Assembly: GCA_013396755.1 (NCBI GenBank)
Contig: VWZF01001872.1
Span: 584,444-648,443 of the forward strand
Reading direction: 5' to 3'
Length of the DNA: 64,000 bases
DNA from: Sclerurus mexicanus
Lineage: Eukaryota > Chordata > Aves > Passeriformes > Furnariidae
A program made the translations under genes and the position numbers. Numbering within the stretch: the first letter of the stretch is position 1; each line of letters opens with the position of its first letter. Of this stretch, positions 49,401 to 58,764 are shown in pieces. The notes below the pieces were generated by a model that had not been told where the DNA came from, searched no databases, and saw only the letters and a list, made by a program, of their open reading frames with translations.

Positions 49401-52400
49401 ATATTACGTTTCCCCTTACTTATTCTGGGAGTTCAGTGTTGTGAACGCTTTTGAGTCCTAGTTTTCTTCACTTATGAGCTAAGCCAAAATATGTCCAGAA
49501 AGCACACACAGTCAGAATAGGTTTTGCACGGGTTTGACACTAACTTATTTCTTTGACTCTGTAAGAGTCCTTTCTTCTGTAAGCCTTACTGTCATCACCA
49601 GCCTTGCAACTGGTTAGCTTTCTTGAAGTTGCCACATGTCTCCACAGGAATTGTGTTTCCAGAAGAAGACAACATACTGAATTCACAGGGTTCAAACAAT
49701 GTTCCTGTTGTGGTTGAAATGGCATGAAAAAATCTAAAACTGGGTTTTACTGGTCTTTTCAGAGAAGAGCTTTTATGATGTTCTCCAGGAAACTGATATA
49801 TTGTCACAGTCTTCCTACAAGCACATAGAGCATTACATATAAAAATTATGGTAGAATAGCAATGAAGCTGTAAAGTCAAGCATGCAGAAGTGAAGAAATG
49901 CAGGAAAGTTGCTTGAGCAACCTAAACTCAGAGCCCTGGTATATACTGTTGTCATACAGTCAGTACAGACTGAACTGGCCAGGAACTTGGCTGCCACGTG
50001 CATTTCTTGTGTCTCAGATAGTCTCCTTGACTGTGTTTGAGTAGTTCTGTGACGGTGATAGTGAGTTATATAGGTACACAAAGATAAAGTTTCAGTTCAA
50101 GCTTCAAAATATGTCAGGGGTAGAACTGAGATGATTGTGCTTTTCATTTTAGTGGGGTTTCTGTACAGTGACTGTCCTGTTTTGTACCTAACAGTATTCT
50201 TAGTATTTAACATGTATTCTTAGTATTTAACAGAATGGAGAACTTCAGGCCCAGTGAGAGGAAGGATGTGATAAATTCACCGTATACTGGGAACTAACAA
50301 TCAAGCAGTGTAAAATCTGATGCTTGTGATAGTTACTGTCTAGAACTGGTACGTAGGCTTCATCTGGGAGGGAATGGGAACTTACCCAGAGCTTAATTCA
50401 CCCTGGAGTGTATGCAGATGTAGTAGCAACTTGGACAGGAGTCATGGAAGCACAGGAGCACTGTTTAGAAGAGACCTCTCAGTGTCTGTGTTCCAGCTTC
50501 CCCTGCTCAAAACCATAATCATGCTAGATCAGGTCAGCCAGGGCTTTCTCTGGCTGAGATTCAGGGAGTTGAACCAGGTTTCCAATGAAGAAGTAGAAAG
50601 AAAGAAAAGGTAATTTGGTGAAGAGCAAAATGTGTGTGTTACCCTTTTCCTGTTGGATGGGCACTGCCACAAGGGAATGTAGGAGAGCTAGTCCTTCTCT
50701 GCACAACTGTGCAGGCTCAAAGTAGAGCCACCTCACATGTGGCTGATCACGCACTGGTTTCCTGTTTGGAAATGCACATGCAGTCATGTTGAGTGCAGTG
50801 AGGTGAATCCAGTGGGAACACCGGTTGCTTTCCTCTGTACTATCTACATTCTAAGGAGGAGAGCGTGGAACTTGCTTCCCATGTATCCTACTTCTGTTTG
50901 GGTGGGATTGACCTGAACATGGAGGAAGAGCATGGTGTTTTGGCCAGATGGGACTGAATGATGACAGAAAGAATTGGTGACCTATGTAAATGAGGGCAGC
51001 CCACAGAGTTAATGTGGCTGTGGTTTAGTTTCTTCTTTAGTCGCAGTCTATTTTAATAACACAAATTTTCTGGTAATCCCCGATGTCTACGTGATCACCT
51101 ATCTATTTACAATCTTTGTACCTCTGAACCTGTAGTGAGAGTTCATGCATGCTCCATTTCCTACCCCTGGCCACAGAGGAGGAGATTTTGTTTGGTTTTT
51201 GTTGATTGAACTGGGAGTAAGTATGCCCTACAGTTTTCCTAGCATAGAAGCGAAGTTCAGTTTTCTCTTAACATTTGTGTGGCTGATTTGCTAATAATTT
51301 AAATTAGCAAACATAAAAAAATTATAAAAATAATTTTAAATCTAATTTTGTGCTTCTATTTATGTTCCTAAAATTTGTGACTTCAATTAGGATCACATGG
51401 TTAAAAGATACTGTTAGTCACTTTTCAATAAGCAGAAGCTTAATCTGTCTATAGCTGTTGCAGTAGCTGTATAATTCAGACCACACTTTATTCATAGTGT
51501 TTTCTACAATGCTGTTAGAAGATAAGCAGGGTACTAATTTGCTAGCCAATTATTTACTTGTGTCCTGAATAAAAGCTGTGTTTGTATAAATATTGGAGTT
51601 CAGTGAAAAATTCCTTGGTTTAAATGTTGACTTTGTTAATCAAGCTACCACATCTTCAATATATTATAGATAGAGCAAAAATAGATGTATGAAAATACAT
51701 TCTGAATTTTAAACAAACTGATTTTTTAGAAAAAGAAGCAAATGGTTTCTTGTTCCCAAACATCATGCACCCAGTACTTAAGGCATTCAGATACATTAAC
51801 TGTCTAAAGAATCAATACTCTTAGAAATCTTTCTGCATTACATAATAGAGATAGGCTGTCAGAACTCCTGGGGGAGTTAGTGACAATTGAAAGATGCTTG
51901 GTAACTTTTACTTTGTCTTTATGGCCATTTCTATACACCCCAAACTTTTGAAATCTGGCTCTTAGGGTGGCTGAGGTCTTAAGCAGGTGGCTCTGACTTC
52001 TAGACTGGCGCAGGAAGGTTGGCTGTCTTGGTTTTTCAAATCTCTTTCAAGACTCAGTGAAGAATATGCTCTCAGCTTGTGAGTTATACAAATATCAGAA
52101 GTAGTTCAACCAAAAGCTGATTCAATTTCAAGTGACTTCCAGTTGAAGAGAATTATTACGAGTTTCCCAGTTTTGTGTCCCACCATTAAGCCAACTATAT
52201 ATTGTAGACACTTTTCTAAAGTAGTGCCTTGGTATACTGAGTTTCCTAGGCAGATCAGAAATTACATCTTCAAGTTCTGTAGGTGGTTTGTAATACCAGC
52301 TCCTTAAAATTTGATCCAGTCAAATTGGTGTTTGCTATCTACATTATTGAATAGATTGGCAGTAAGTACCTGCCTTAGTGTAGGCACTTCTGGCATCAGG

Positions 52401-55400
52401 CTTTTTTGCTTTCTGCAGAACCAGCGTTTTCTAATGTTAACAAGAAAATAAATACCTTGTACTTGCTTTTCTTTCCTTGCCTTCTCTCTGGCTGCATGGG
52501 CTCCACCAGGGGATGATGATCTGGAGGCACTGAAAGCCAAGAACATCAAGCAGACTGAGCTAGTGGCTGACCTGCGTGAGGCCATTCTCCAGGTGGCACG
52601 GCACTTCCAGTGTGTGGATCCCAAGAACTGCAGCATTGTGAGTGGAAAAAGCTCAATGTGCGCTGCTCTGTGATCCAGGCATGAGTGTTGAGTGTCCACC
52701 ACAGGGCAAGGCTGTTCAAATGCTCCTGAAGTGTAGGCTTGAGAAAGAACATGCCAGGTGTAGCGGGTGGAGGGTGAGGCTTGCTTAACCCATTCCTGGT
52801 GGAGGAGGGCTGGGATGTTGTTTGCTGGCTAGGAGCAGGAAAAGGTTTGGGAACAGCAGTGTGCAAGCTTTGGCAGATCACCTGGGAGTCACCTGCTGCT
52901 TTTCATTCCTCTCTGCTCTCATCTGCATGCGTGCTAGGATCTGACTCCAGACTACAGCATGGAGAGCCACCAGCGGGACCACGAGAACTACGTGGCCTGT
53001 TCCCGCAACCGCCGCCGGCGAGCCAAGGCTCTGCTGGACTTCGAGCGCCACGATGATGATGAGCTGGGCTTCCGCAAGAACGACATCATCACGGTGCGTC
53101 AGCCCATGGGACAGGGCGGGGCAGGCCCATGCAGACCCAGCTGGTTTGCAGCGCTGCACTACCTCTTCTGCAGGGAAAGAAGGAGGGAGATAAGCTCAGA
53201 GCCCAGTTAGGAGCCCAAGAGAGGCAGCTGGTGTTTTGGGGGCTGCCTGAGGGCGGGGCAATATATTCCTGTGAGTGTTGTCTTGTGGGTCATTCTCATT
53301 GCAACCACTAAGTTCCTTTCCTGGCTGTCATACGGCTGTGCAAAAGACAGATTTGATCCAACCTGAGTCCTAGTTTAACGCTGTTCACTGAGCTGTGGTA
53401 AGACTGTAAAAGCATCCATTTGCATTTTAGCTGTGGCCATCCCATCTGAAACTGGGAGAACAGCAGTAGCGTTGTGTTTGCAGTAGCTTTGTGCCCTTGA
53501 AGGGAACAGGCCAAATGAGAAGAGAACATTGACAAAACAGTTGAGAAGAGAGCAGTTTGTCACTGTGGACAAACAACCAGGCAGCTACAGCCCTCCTGCC
53601 ACTGCACTCTCCTCAACCAGTGTTTTCCCTTCCCTGTTTTTCAGATCATTTCCCAGAAGGATGAGCACTGTTGGGTGGGAGAGCTGAATGGACTGAGAGG
53701 TGAGAACAGGATGGGTTACACTGGGGAGAGAGTGGTCTGGGTGCAGAGCATCCATTCATCCACAGCAACTGCTCTGGTACATTTGCAGCTCTGCCAGGTA
53801 CTGGCAGAGGATCTGCCAGGGACAAAAGAAATGTTAAAGCATGGTATGAGAGCAGTCATGCAGCAGTGACCTGGTTACTTCTTGCAAACAGGACGTTTAG
53901 ACTCCATCTTTCTGGCACAGGGTGGTTGGGGGCATGTCATCACTGCTGCATGTGGGCAGTGTCCTGTAATTGACTCCTCGTGCAGTTGCCTTAATTACTG
54001 TGATTTTGAGGCCACTCACTTCCTTCTTTGCAGTTGGGCCCTGTGAACTCTGGTTTATTCTCAACTCCCACTGGGCTCTCTGTTGGGGTTTCTGAGTGTC
54101 TTTGTCAGGCTTATATGTTTGTCCCCTCTTTGTAGGTTGGTTTCCTGCAAAATTTGTGGAGATCTTGGATGAGCGGAGTAAAGAGGTAATAAAAAAACCC
54201 CACAATTACAAAAAACTCCCCACATTAAAAAAACCCAGTTATAACTGAAAAAACACAGATGAAAGGAGCCATTTATTTCCCTCCTTCAGTCTGTTTGCTC
54301 TCTCTGGCTATTGAATGGTTTGTGGTATGGTTCAGCAGCTTATCTTCCTAAGCCTGTTTGCTCAACTTCCTCATGCTGACCAAATGGAGAATGAGGGCCC
54401 CAGAGGGCTGCCAGGGCAGCCTGTGTGGGATGCCCGAGTTTGCAAAGACTCTAGAGATGAACCTTGAGAAAGCTGAGAAAGCAGCAGGCAGGTAGGCAGG
54501 AGGATTCTGTGGGCAGTGTTTGTCTTCTCCCTGCTGCCTGTGTTCTTTTTGTCCTTTGAGGTTGTGCCTGTGGATCCTGCTCGTGCTTTGTGGCCATGAC
54601 AGTGAATTCTCCCCACATAGCTGTGCCCAAGAGGGCATTCTGTCTCAGTTCCTCTCTCAGCTGGCAATGGTGAAATATCTATCTAGACCAGATACCTCAG
54701 TATGTCCCCAAGGCTGAGGTAATGGGTAGGAGACAAATATTATCAGCTGTTGACCTAAGCAATTTTCAGGGGAAATGGAGAAGGCTCTGTTCTCCCTATT
54801 CTTCTCAGCATTTGAAGAGTGAGGAAGAGCTTCAAAGGCTGACCCAGAGCCCCCGGAGAGATGTCCCTGTTGATGTCTCACTTCCTCACCCCTTCTCAGG
54901 GCTGATTCCTTAGGTGCAGATCACCTCTCTGTGTATAAACATGCCCTGTACTGCTGAGTATTTCTCCTCCCAACTGCGGAAACAGAGAGGATCTCACTCA
55001 TGGGATTGTTAACAGTGTGTCAGGGTGTTACCTCAAAGAGGTGGATCCCCGTGCCTGGAAATTCCCCCCTGTCCCTATTTGTCTTGGCATTTTGCAGCTT
55101 ATGGAGTCCCAGAGACCCTCAGTGCAAGCCCCTCTCTGTACCTTAGCTCAGTCAGCCTCACACCAAGCTGTAGTGGTTCCTATGTGCTGACTGCCAGGAT
55201 GGTGCTGGGGTCACCTGTGTGGTCTCCTGGGCACCATCAAAGCACAAAGATCCTGGTGTCCCACCCTCAGGCAGCAGCACAGAACATGGTGCCTTATGCA
55301 AGCACATAAGAGGTGAAGGAGCAGGGAGGAGTGGCTGGCACCTGGGAGTGGAATTGATCTGTGCAGGGAAGGTGTAGATGAGTGGACCACCTCTGTGCTC

Positions 55401-58400
55401 CACCCCCTCGCCAATATGCTGAAAGCTGGGTCTTTGTGTTCCTCAGTACTCCATCGCTGGAGATGACTCAGTCACAGAAGGAGTGACAGACTTGGTGCGA
55501 GGAACCCTCTGTCCAGCCTTGAAGTCCATATTTGAACACGGACTGAAGAAGCCATCTCTGCTAGGAGGGCCCTGCCACCCTTGGCTGTTCATTGAAGAGG
55601 TGAGATGTCTGTTTCCTTTGTGGGGCACTGTTGCCAGAGGGCTGGGATGAGGGAGTGTGCTGACTGTTCCTCTGCTCCTCTAGGCTGCAAGCCGAGAAGT
55701 GGAACGGGACTTTGACTCTGTGTATTCTCGCCTCGTGCTCTGCAAGACTTACAGGTAAGGCCGCTCCAGTCACACCATGTGGCCGGTCTGTGCACTGCCC
55801 CTGCAGCTCATCAAAACTGATGATGCTCTCACCTTGGGAAGGGTCATGGTACACCCCATCCTCCTCTCTGTGTGGTATCAGCAGGCTGTTGTACCTGTGC
55901 TGACGTGGGGCTGGCAGTGTCTCTTGTCCCCTTCCCTGGGCTCCTGTCTTTGGTTCTGGGTCTGTATCTTGTGCCCTTGTGGCTGCAGAGGCCCTGTGGG
56001 CTTGGCAGTAGCAAGAGAGCTGTTCTGGTATAAAACAGGAAAGGCCTGCATGTGCCCAGGATGGTTCTGGAGGTAGCTGAATCTCTGCTGTGATCTTTAC
56101 AGGCTTGATGAAGATGGCAAAGTCCTCACTCCAGAGGAGCTGCTTTACCGGGTGAGTGCTGCTCTGAGCCCAGCTCCTGCTTTCAGGAAGTTTACTATGG
56201 AGGCTGCTAGGGGGAGATGCTTGACAGTCTCACAGACCTTCCCTTAGCCCCTCTGATGCTAGCAGGTGGCACTGGTGAGAGTGGGAGCTCTGGGGAGGAC
56301 AGCATTTGGCTGTGTTGCTGAAATGGCTGCCCAGTGGTAACCACATCTTCCCTCCCTGCAGGCAGTTCAGGCTGTGAACATGACACACGATGCTGCACAT
56401 GCACAGATGGACGTGAAGCTTCGTTCTCTCATCTGTGTTGGACTCAAGTGAGTCATCTGGCCCTTACACCCTCAGCATTGTGCATGCGAGGAGCTTGGGA
56501 AGGGACTGAGTGGGTTTAAGGGCAGCGTGGGTTTCACTCTAACTTAGGCCACAGCGTCTTTTTTCCCCCCTCTCAATGAAACCACTGAGTGGGACTTGCT
56601 CCTTGTTCATTGTGCTGGCCTGAATCCTAGCTGGAAGAAGTAGCTCCTGTCGCATGGAGAGGCTCACACAAGTTTACTGAGTTCCCACTGGGGACAGGAC
56701 TGTGGGTTGGAGCCAAGGCTTGGGCTGAAAACAGACTATCCCAAAGGGATGAGTCTTTTCCCTGACTTCAGCTGAGTAACATGCCTCTACCCTGTTGCTG
56801 CAGCGAGCAGGTGCTGCATTTGTGGCTGGAGGTGCTGTGCTCAAGCCTGCAGACCGTGGAGAAGTGGTTCCATCCCTGGTCATTCCTGCGCAGTCCTGGC
56901 TGGGTGCAGATCAAATGTGAGCTGAGGTAAGTGTCCCTGTGGGCCTTGCCAGGGTCTGGAATGGATCTCCTCCTCCTGTGCACAAGGTGGCCCTTGCTGT
57001 GGCTGGGTTTGGGCCCTCTCTAGTGTGTCACAGCATGGGCTGCTCAGGGATTTCCTTCTGTGTGCTGAGGCAGCAGGAGCCCTTTAGATGGTTTAATGTG
57101 AGGCACTGTGCCTGCCTGAGCCAAGAGCAGAGCTTGGCTGCTGGGGACCTGTTGTGACAAACGGGTGGCCTTTGCCTGCCAGCAAATTCTTGCTGTGTCC
57201 TGCACCTACTCTGATGGAGAGACTGCCTTTTCTATGCCATGTCCTCTGCCAGCCACCATAAATCCAAGCAGGGAACAGGGAATGTGCTGGGGAGATGGTT
57301 GGACTGTCATTGGCTGAGAAGGACTGACTGACTCCCTGGTTAAGCAATGTCAGGGACTGAAAGCAGCTTTAGTGCCTGAGCTCATACAAACCACATCACT
57401 TGGAGGCCAGTGCACACATCCATAGGTGTACTGCTGGTCCTCCTGCACTCTGCAAAGCCAGGTGAAGTCCAGGGAGCTGGAGCACAAATACCCTGCCATC
57501 ACCACTGCTCCAGCCTGATTGCTGCTGCCATTCTGTGGGAACTGGCTTTTGTCTGCACCACCCAGTTGCCTCTGGCCCCAGTGGGAGCATCTGTAGCCAG
57601 AGCAGGCCTGTGTGTAGACACCTCAGAGTGCCCTGTTCTCCTTGCACTGCTGCTGAAGGGGAGGGGGCTCCCTCCCACCTCTGTGCTGCATGTCCCGTGG
57701 CTGCTTTCTCACAGCATGGGGGCAGTGTCAGTTCAGCACAGCTGAAGGACCAAGTGGGACTGACTCATGTCTTACATCATACTTGCCCCAGCCAGCCAGG
57801 GAGCTCCCCATGCCAACTCCTTGCAGCACTTCTACATGGGAGTCAGGACACTTCACTTACTTCAGGGAGAGAGAGAGGGGGCTGCAGAAACTCTGAGGTG
57901 CTACTGGCAGAGGTCTGCTTTCTAGAGAGTGAACCTGCAAGCCCCCATTGCCAGCTGCATGCAGCCCTTACTTAGCCAGGTGTGTCTGCAGTCCCCTAAA
58001 GCCCAGGAGTGCCCCTTCCTCCCTGTGCTGCTGTTCTGGGCTCTGTAGAGGCTGCACTTGAGTCACATCTTCAAGCTTCTCTTCCCAGCCTGGGCCTGGC
58101 AGGGTGTGAAGCCCAGCGAGGAGGAGGAAACGGGGAATGAGTGACTGTTGCTGTGTTTTCAACACTATCCAACAAGGAATTTCATCCTTGTAAGCTTAGT
58201 GGCATGCCAGGACAAGCTGAGGAGACAGTGCATTTGTGTGCCTGGGGGCAGCAGTTGTGGGCACAGGCTGGAAGTGTGATCTGGGTGGGTGGGTATGTTT
58301 TACCATTGCTCTCTTGTTTCCATTGCAGGGTGCTCTGCAAATTTGCCTTCAGCCTCTCTCAGGACTGGGAGCTGCCAATAAAGAGGGAGGTAAGTAAGTG

Positions 58401-58764
58401 GCATCTCTCATCCTCTTACTCAACCACTGGCTTTGCTTACTGCCTCTGTCTTCCCAGCCTCAGCCCCCAGCTGGGGCAGAGGGAAATGGCAGGCCCCGCC
58501 CTTCCCTGGTGCTCTCCAAACCGCAGGGCCTCTCCCTGCTTCAGCCGTGCAAAGGTGGGAAGTGCAGAAGGCTGCTCTGTCTGGGTGCTGGAGACCTCTG
58601 CGTGCTTGGGCTCTGCCTGCAGACATGACCTTCCCTTTTCTGGGTGTGGTGCACTGACCCAAATCTCTCTCATCCTGCAGGAGAAGGAGAAGAAGCCACT
58701 GAAGGAAGGGGTGCAGGACATGCTTGTGAAGCACCATCTCTTCAGCTGGGACATAGATGGGTGA
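40414..58764 (+). CDS. SGSM3: Small G protein signaling modulator 3, complete CDS, 21 coding exons
   Basis: SGSM3 (also RUTBC3, CIP85) combines TBC, SH3 and RUN domains. The family acts on or with Rab/Rap small GTPases, and the SH3 domain of CIP85 binds connexin 43. Exons: 40414-40420, 41692-41777, 42958-43024, 44421-44629, 44772-44879, 45840-45983, 46366-46561, 46769-46914, 47828-48055, 48927-48981, 52510-52637, 52938-53093, 53645-53699, 54136-54185, 55447-55599, 55684-55754, 56103-56151, 56362-56447, 56804-56926, 58329-58389, 58681-58764. These join in frame to 753 residues (human 749). TBC spans roughly 117-310, with the Arg finger in IEKDLLRT (Arg166) and Gln finger in YCQG (Gln203), so GAP activity is plausible. 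SH3 is about 484-543 and RUN about 559-722. The start matches human MSG. No frame disruption. Confidence 0.96.
40421..41691 (+). other. SGSM3: SGSM3 intron after coding exon 1
   Basis: A 1.27 kb intron. No repeat or extra exon recognised. Confidence 0.85.
41692..41777 (+). CDS. SGSM3: SGSM3 coding exon 2 (residues 3-31)
   Basis: Follows CTGTTTAG; encodes HHTPSAGGPFSALTPSIW to AKYTQ, then GTATAG. One residue longer than human in the GG stretch. Confidence 0.94.
41778..42957 (+). other. SGSM3: SGSM3 intron after coding exon 2
   Basis: A 1.2 kb intron with purine-rich segments near 41,860-41,885. Nothing else recognised. Confidence 0.85.
42958..43024 (+). CDS. SGSM3: SGSM3 coding exon 3 (residues 32-54)
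   Basis: Encodes KEESVEQPEFRYDEFGFRV and DRE plus one base, acceptor TCTCAG, donor GTAAAG. The EQPEF-YDEFGFRV block is conserved with human. Confidence 0.95.
43025..44420 (+). other. SGSM3: SGSM3 intron after coding exon 3
   Basis: A 1.4 kb intron that contains an exon-like segment at 43,780-43,926, described among the findings. No transposon recognised. Confidence 0.85.
44421..44629 (+). CDS. SGSM3: SGSM3 coding exon 4 (residues 54-123)
   Basis: Begins in a variable linker (DGAEPNSSKLLG), then the conserved KWQAHLEFTHNHDVGDLTWD and the entry to the TBC domain, SLVLAGIPHSMRPQ. Donor CAG|GTGAGA. The linker differs strongly from human; the rest is nearly identical. Confidence 0.95.
44772..44879 (+). 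CDS. SGSM3: SGSM3 coding exon 5 (residues 124-159)
   Basis: Encodes LWMRLSGALQKKRNSEM to NDETIAAKQ, the first helices of the TBC fold. Acceptor CCCCCAG; donor CAG|GTTGGA is weak at +3 to +6. Confidence 0.96.
44880..45839 (+). other. SGSM3: SGSM3 intron after coding exon 5
   Basis: A 0.96 kb intron with no recognised feature. Confidence 0.85.
45840..45983 (+). CDS. SGSM3: SGSM3 coding exon 6 with both TBC catalytic fingers (residues 160-207)
   Basis: Encodes IEKDLLRTMPSNACF to GYCQGTGM. It carries both TBC signature motifs: IxxDxxRT with the arginine finger (Arg166) and YCQG with the glutamine finger (Gln203). Both are intact. Confidence 0.97.
45984..46365 (+). other. SGSM3: SGSM3 intron after coding exon 6
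   Basis: A 382-base intron; nothing recognised beyond splice signals. Confidence 0.85.
46366..46561 (+). CDS. SGSM3: SGSM3 coding exon 7 (residues 208-273)
   Basis: Encodes VAASLLLFLEEEDAF to KLLQEHDI plus one base; middle of the TBC domain, with the FxxLxEEDAFW-type motif. Donor GTAAAA. Confidence 0.96.
46769..46914 (+). CDS. SGSM3: SGSM3 coding exon 8 (residues 273-321)
   Basis: Encodes ELSLITLHWFLTSFA to VTLGMLSMK, the end of the TBC domain, including RIWDLFFYEGS. Acceptor TTCACAG, donor AAG|GTGATT. Confidence 0.96.
46915..47827 (+). other. SGSM3: SGSM3 intron after coding exon 8
   Basis: A 0.9 kb intron. No repeat or exon recognised. Confidence 0.85.
47828..48055 (+). CDS. SGSM3: SGSM3 coding exon 9 (residues 322-397)
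   Basis: The longest coding exon, 228 bases: EGELIQSENSASIFN to NSSTTVNNLSK. It links the TBC and SH3 domains and is predicted mainly helical. It is GC- and CpG-richer than its flanks. Phase 0. Confidence 0.96.
48056..48926 (+). other. SGSM3: SGSM3 intron after coding exon 9, with AT-rich block
   Basis: An 871-base intron. Bases 48,220-48,720 are AT-rich and carry two copies of the palindrome CATTAATG (48,293 and 48,328). Candidate conserved noncoding element; see findings. Confidence 0.8.
48927..48981 (+). CDS. SGSM3: SGSM3 coding exon 10 (residues 398-416)
   Basis: A 55-base exon coding IVRRRTQRRKSGITSLLF, a strongly basic segment, plus one base. Acceptor CCCTCAG, donor GTAAGG. Confidence 0.95.
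50194..50232 (+). repeat. 20-base tandem duplication, two copies
   Basis: GTATTCTTAGTATTTAACA occurs at 50,194-50,212 and again, identical, at 50,214-50,232. The identity suggests a recent or polymorphic duplication. Confidence 0.9.
50470..50575 (-). mobile_element. CR1 LINE 3' end, diverged, antisense
   Basis: Bases AGAAGAGACCTCTCAG, CCCCTGCTCAAAAC and CTAGATCAGGTCAGCCAGGG fit the reverse complement of a CR1 tail (GAAGAGACCTCT, CCTGCTCAAAGCAGGG, CTAGATCAGGTTG). It is older and more degraded than the other copies in the window. Confidence 0.62.
51287..51311. repeat. Inverted repeat TTTGCTAAT / ATTAGCAAA
   Basis: Perfect 9-base arms separated by 7 bases (AATTTAA), in an AT-rich part of the intron. 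The arms contain homeodomain-type TAAT cores in mirror orientation. Confidence 0.85.
52510..52637 (+). CDS. SGSM3: SGSM3 coding exon 11 (residues 416-458)
   Basis: Encodes GDDDLEALKAKNIKQ to VDPKNCSI. Acceptor CCACCAG, donor ATT|GTGAGT. The ALKAKNIKQTELVADLREAI block is conserved with human. Confidence 0.96.
52638..52937 (+). other. SGSM3: SGSM3 intron after coding exon 11
   Basis: A 300-base intron with no recognised feature. Confidence 0.85.
52938..53093 (+). CDS. SGSM3: SGSM3 coding exon 12, start of SH3 (residues 459-510)
   Basis: Encodes DLTPDYSMESHQRDH, a basic run NRRRRAK, then the SH3 start ALLDFERHDDDELGFRKND. ALLDF is this family's form of the ALYDF motif. The exon is markedly CpG-rich compared with its surroundings. 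Donor ACG|GTGCGT. Confidence 0.96.
53094..53644 (+). other. SGSM3: SGSM3 intron inside the SH3 domain
   Basis: A 551-base intron; nothing recognised. Confidence 0.85.
53645..53699 (+). CDS. SGSM3: SGSM3 coding exon 13, SH3 core (residues 511-529)
   Basis: Encodes IISQKDEHCWVGELNGLR plus one base. The CWVGELNG stretch holds the conserved SH3 tryptophan that packs against proline ligands. Confidence 0.96.
53700..54135 (+). other. SGSM3: SGSM3 intron after coding exon 13
   Basis: A 436-base intron; nothing recognised. Confidence 0.85.
54136..54185 (+). CDS. SGSM3: SGSM3 coding exon 14, end of SH3 (residues 529-545)
   Basis: Encodes GWFPAKFVEILDERSKE, the closing GWFPAKFVE motif of the SH3 domain. 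Acceptor TTTGTAG, donor GAG|GTAATA. Confidence 0.96.
54186..55446 (+). other. SGSM3: SGSM3 intron after coding exon 14
   Basis: A 1.26 kb intron beginning with an A-rich segment (54,190-54,255). No repeat or exon recognised. Confidence 0.85.
55447..55599 (+). CDS. SGSM3: SGSM3 coding exon 15, RUN start (residues 546-596)
   Basis: Encodes YSIAGDDSVTEGVTD to CHPWLFIEE. The RUN domain starts near VTDLVRGTLCPALKSIFEHG. Phase 0 on both sides. Confidence 0.96.
55684..55754 (+). CDS. SGSM3: SGSM3 coding exon 16 (residues 597-620)
   Basis: Encodes AASREVERDFDSVYSRLVLC and KTY plus two bases; RUN domain. The preceding intron (55,600-55,683) is only 84 bases, the shortest in the window. Confidence 0.96.
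55755..56102 (+). other. SGSM3: SGSM3 intron after coding exon 16
   Basis: A 348-base intron; nothing recognised. Confidence 0.85.
56103..56151 (+). CDS. SGSM3: SGSM3 coding exon 17 (residues 620-636)
   Basis: A 49-base exon coding RLDEDGKVLTPEELLYR; RUN domain. Acceptor TTTACAG, donor GTGAGT. Confidence 0.96.
56362..56447 (+). CDS. SGSM3: SGSM3 coding exon 18 (residues 637-665)
   Basis: Encodes AVQAVNMTHDAAHAQMD to LICVGL plus two bases; RUN domain. Confidence 0.96.
56448..56803 (+). other. SGSM3: SGSM3 intron after coding exon 18
   Basis: A 356-base intron; nothing recognised. Confidence 0.85.
56804..56926 (+). CDS. SGSM3: SGSM3 coding exon 19 (residues 665-706)
   Basis: Encodes NEQVLHLWLEVLCSS to WVQIKCEL plus two bases; the hydrophobic C-terminal helices of the RUN domain, including WSFLRSPGWVQIKCEL. 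Confidence 0.96.
56927..58328 (+). other. SGSM3: SGSM3 intron after coding exon 19
   Basis: A 1.4 kb GC-rich intron with several long chance frames on both strands. No repeat or exon recognised. Confidence 0.85.
58329..58389 (+). CDS. SGSM3: SGSM3 coding exon 20 (residues 706-726)
   Basis: Encodes VLCKFAFSLSQDWELPIKRE; end of the RUN domain. Acceptor TTGCAG, donor GAG|GTAAGT. Confidence 0.96.
58681..58764 (+). CDS. SGSM3: SGSM3 coding exon 21 (residues 727-753, stop)
   Basis: Encodes EKEKKPLKEGVQDML to KHHLFSWDIDG and TGA. The last residues match human VKHHLFSWDVDG except for one conservative change. The short charged EKEKK insert differs from human. Confidence 0.97.
   Translation, partial: EKEKKPLKEGVQDMLVKHHLFSWDIDG

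Larger units (their letters stand above)
48982..52509 (+). other. SGSM3: SGSM3 intron after coding exon 10 (longest, 3.5 kb)
   Basis: Contains a 20-base tandem duplication (50,194-50,232), an antisense CR1 tail (about 50,470-50,575), and a strongly AT-rich stretch at 51,250-52,300 with a 9-base-arm inverted repeat at 51,287-51,311. Confidence 0.85.
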
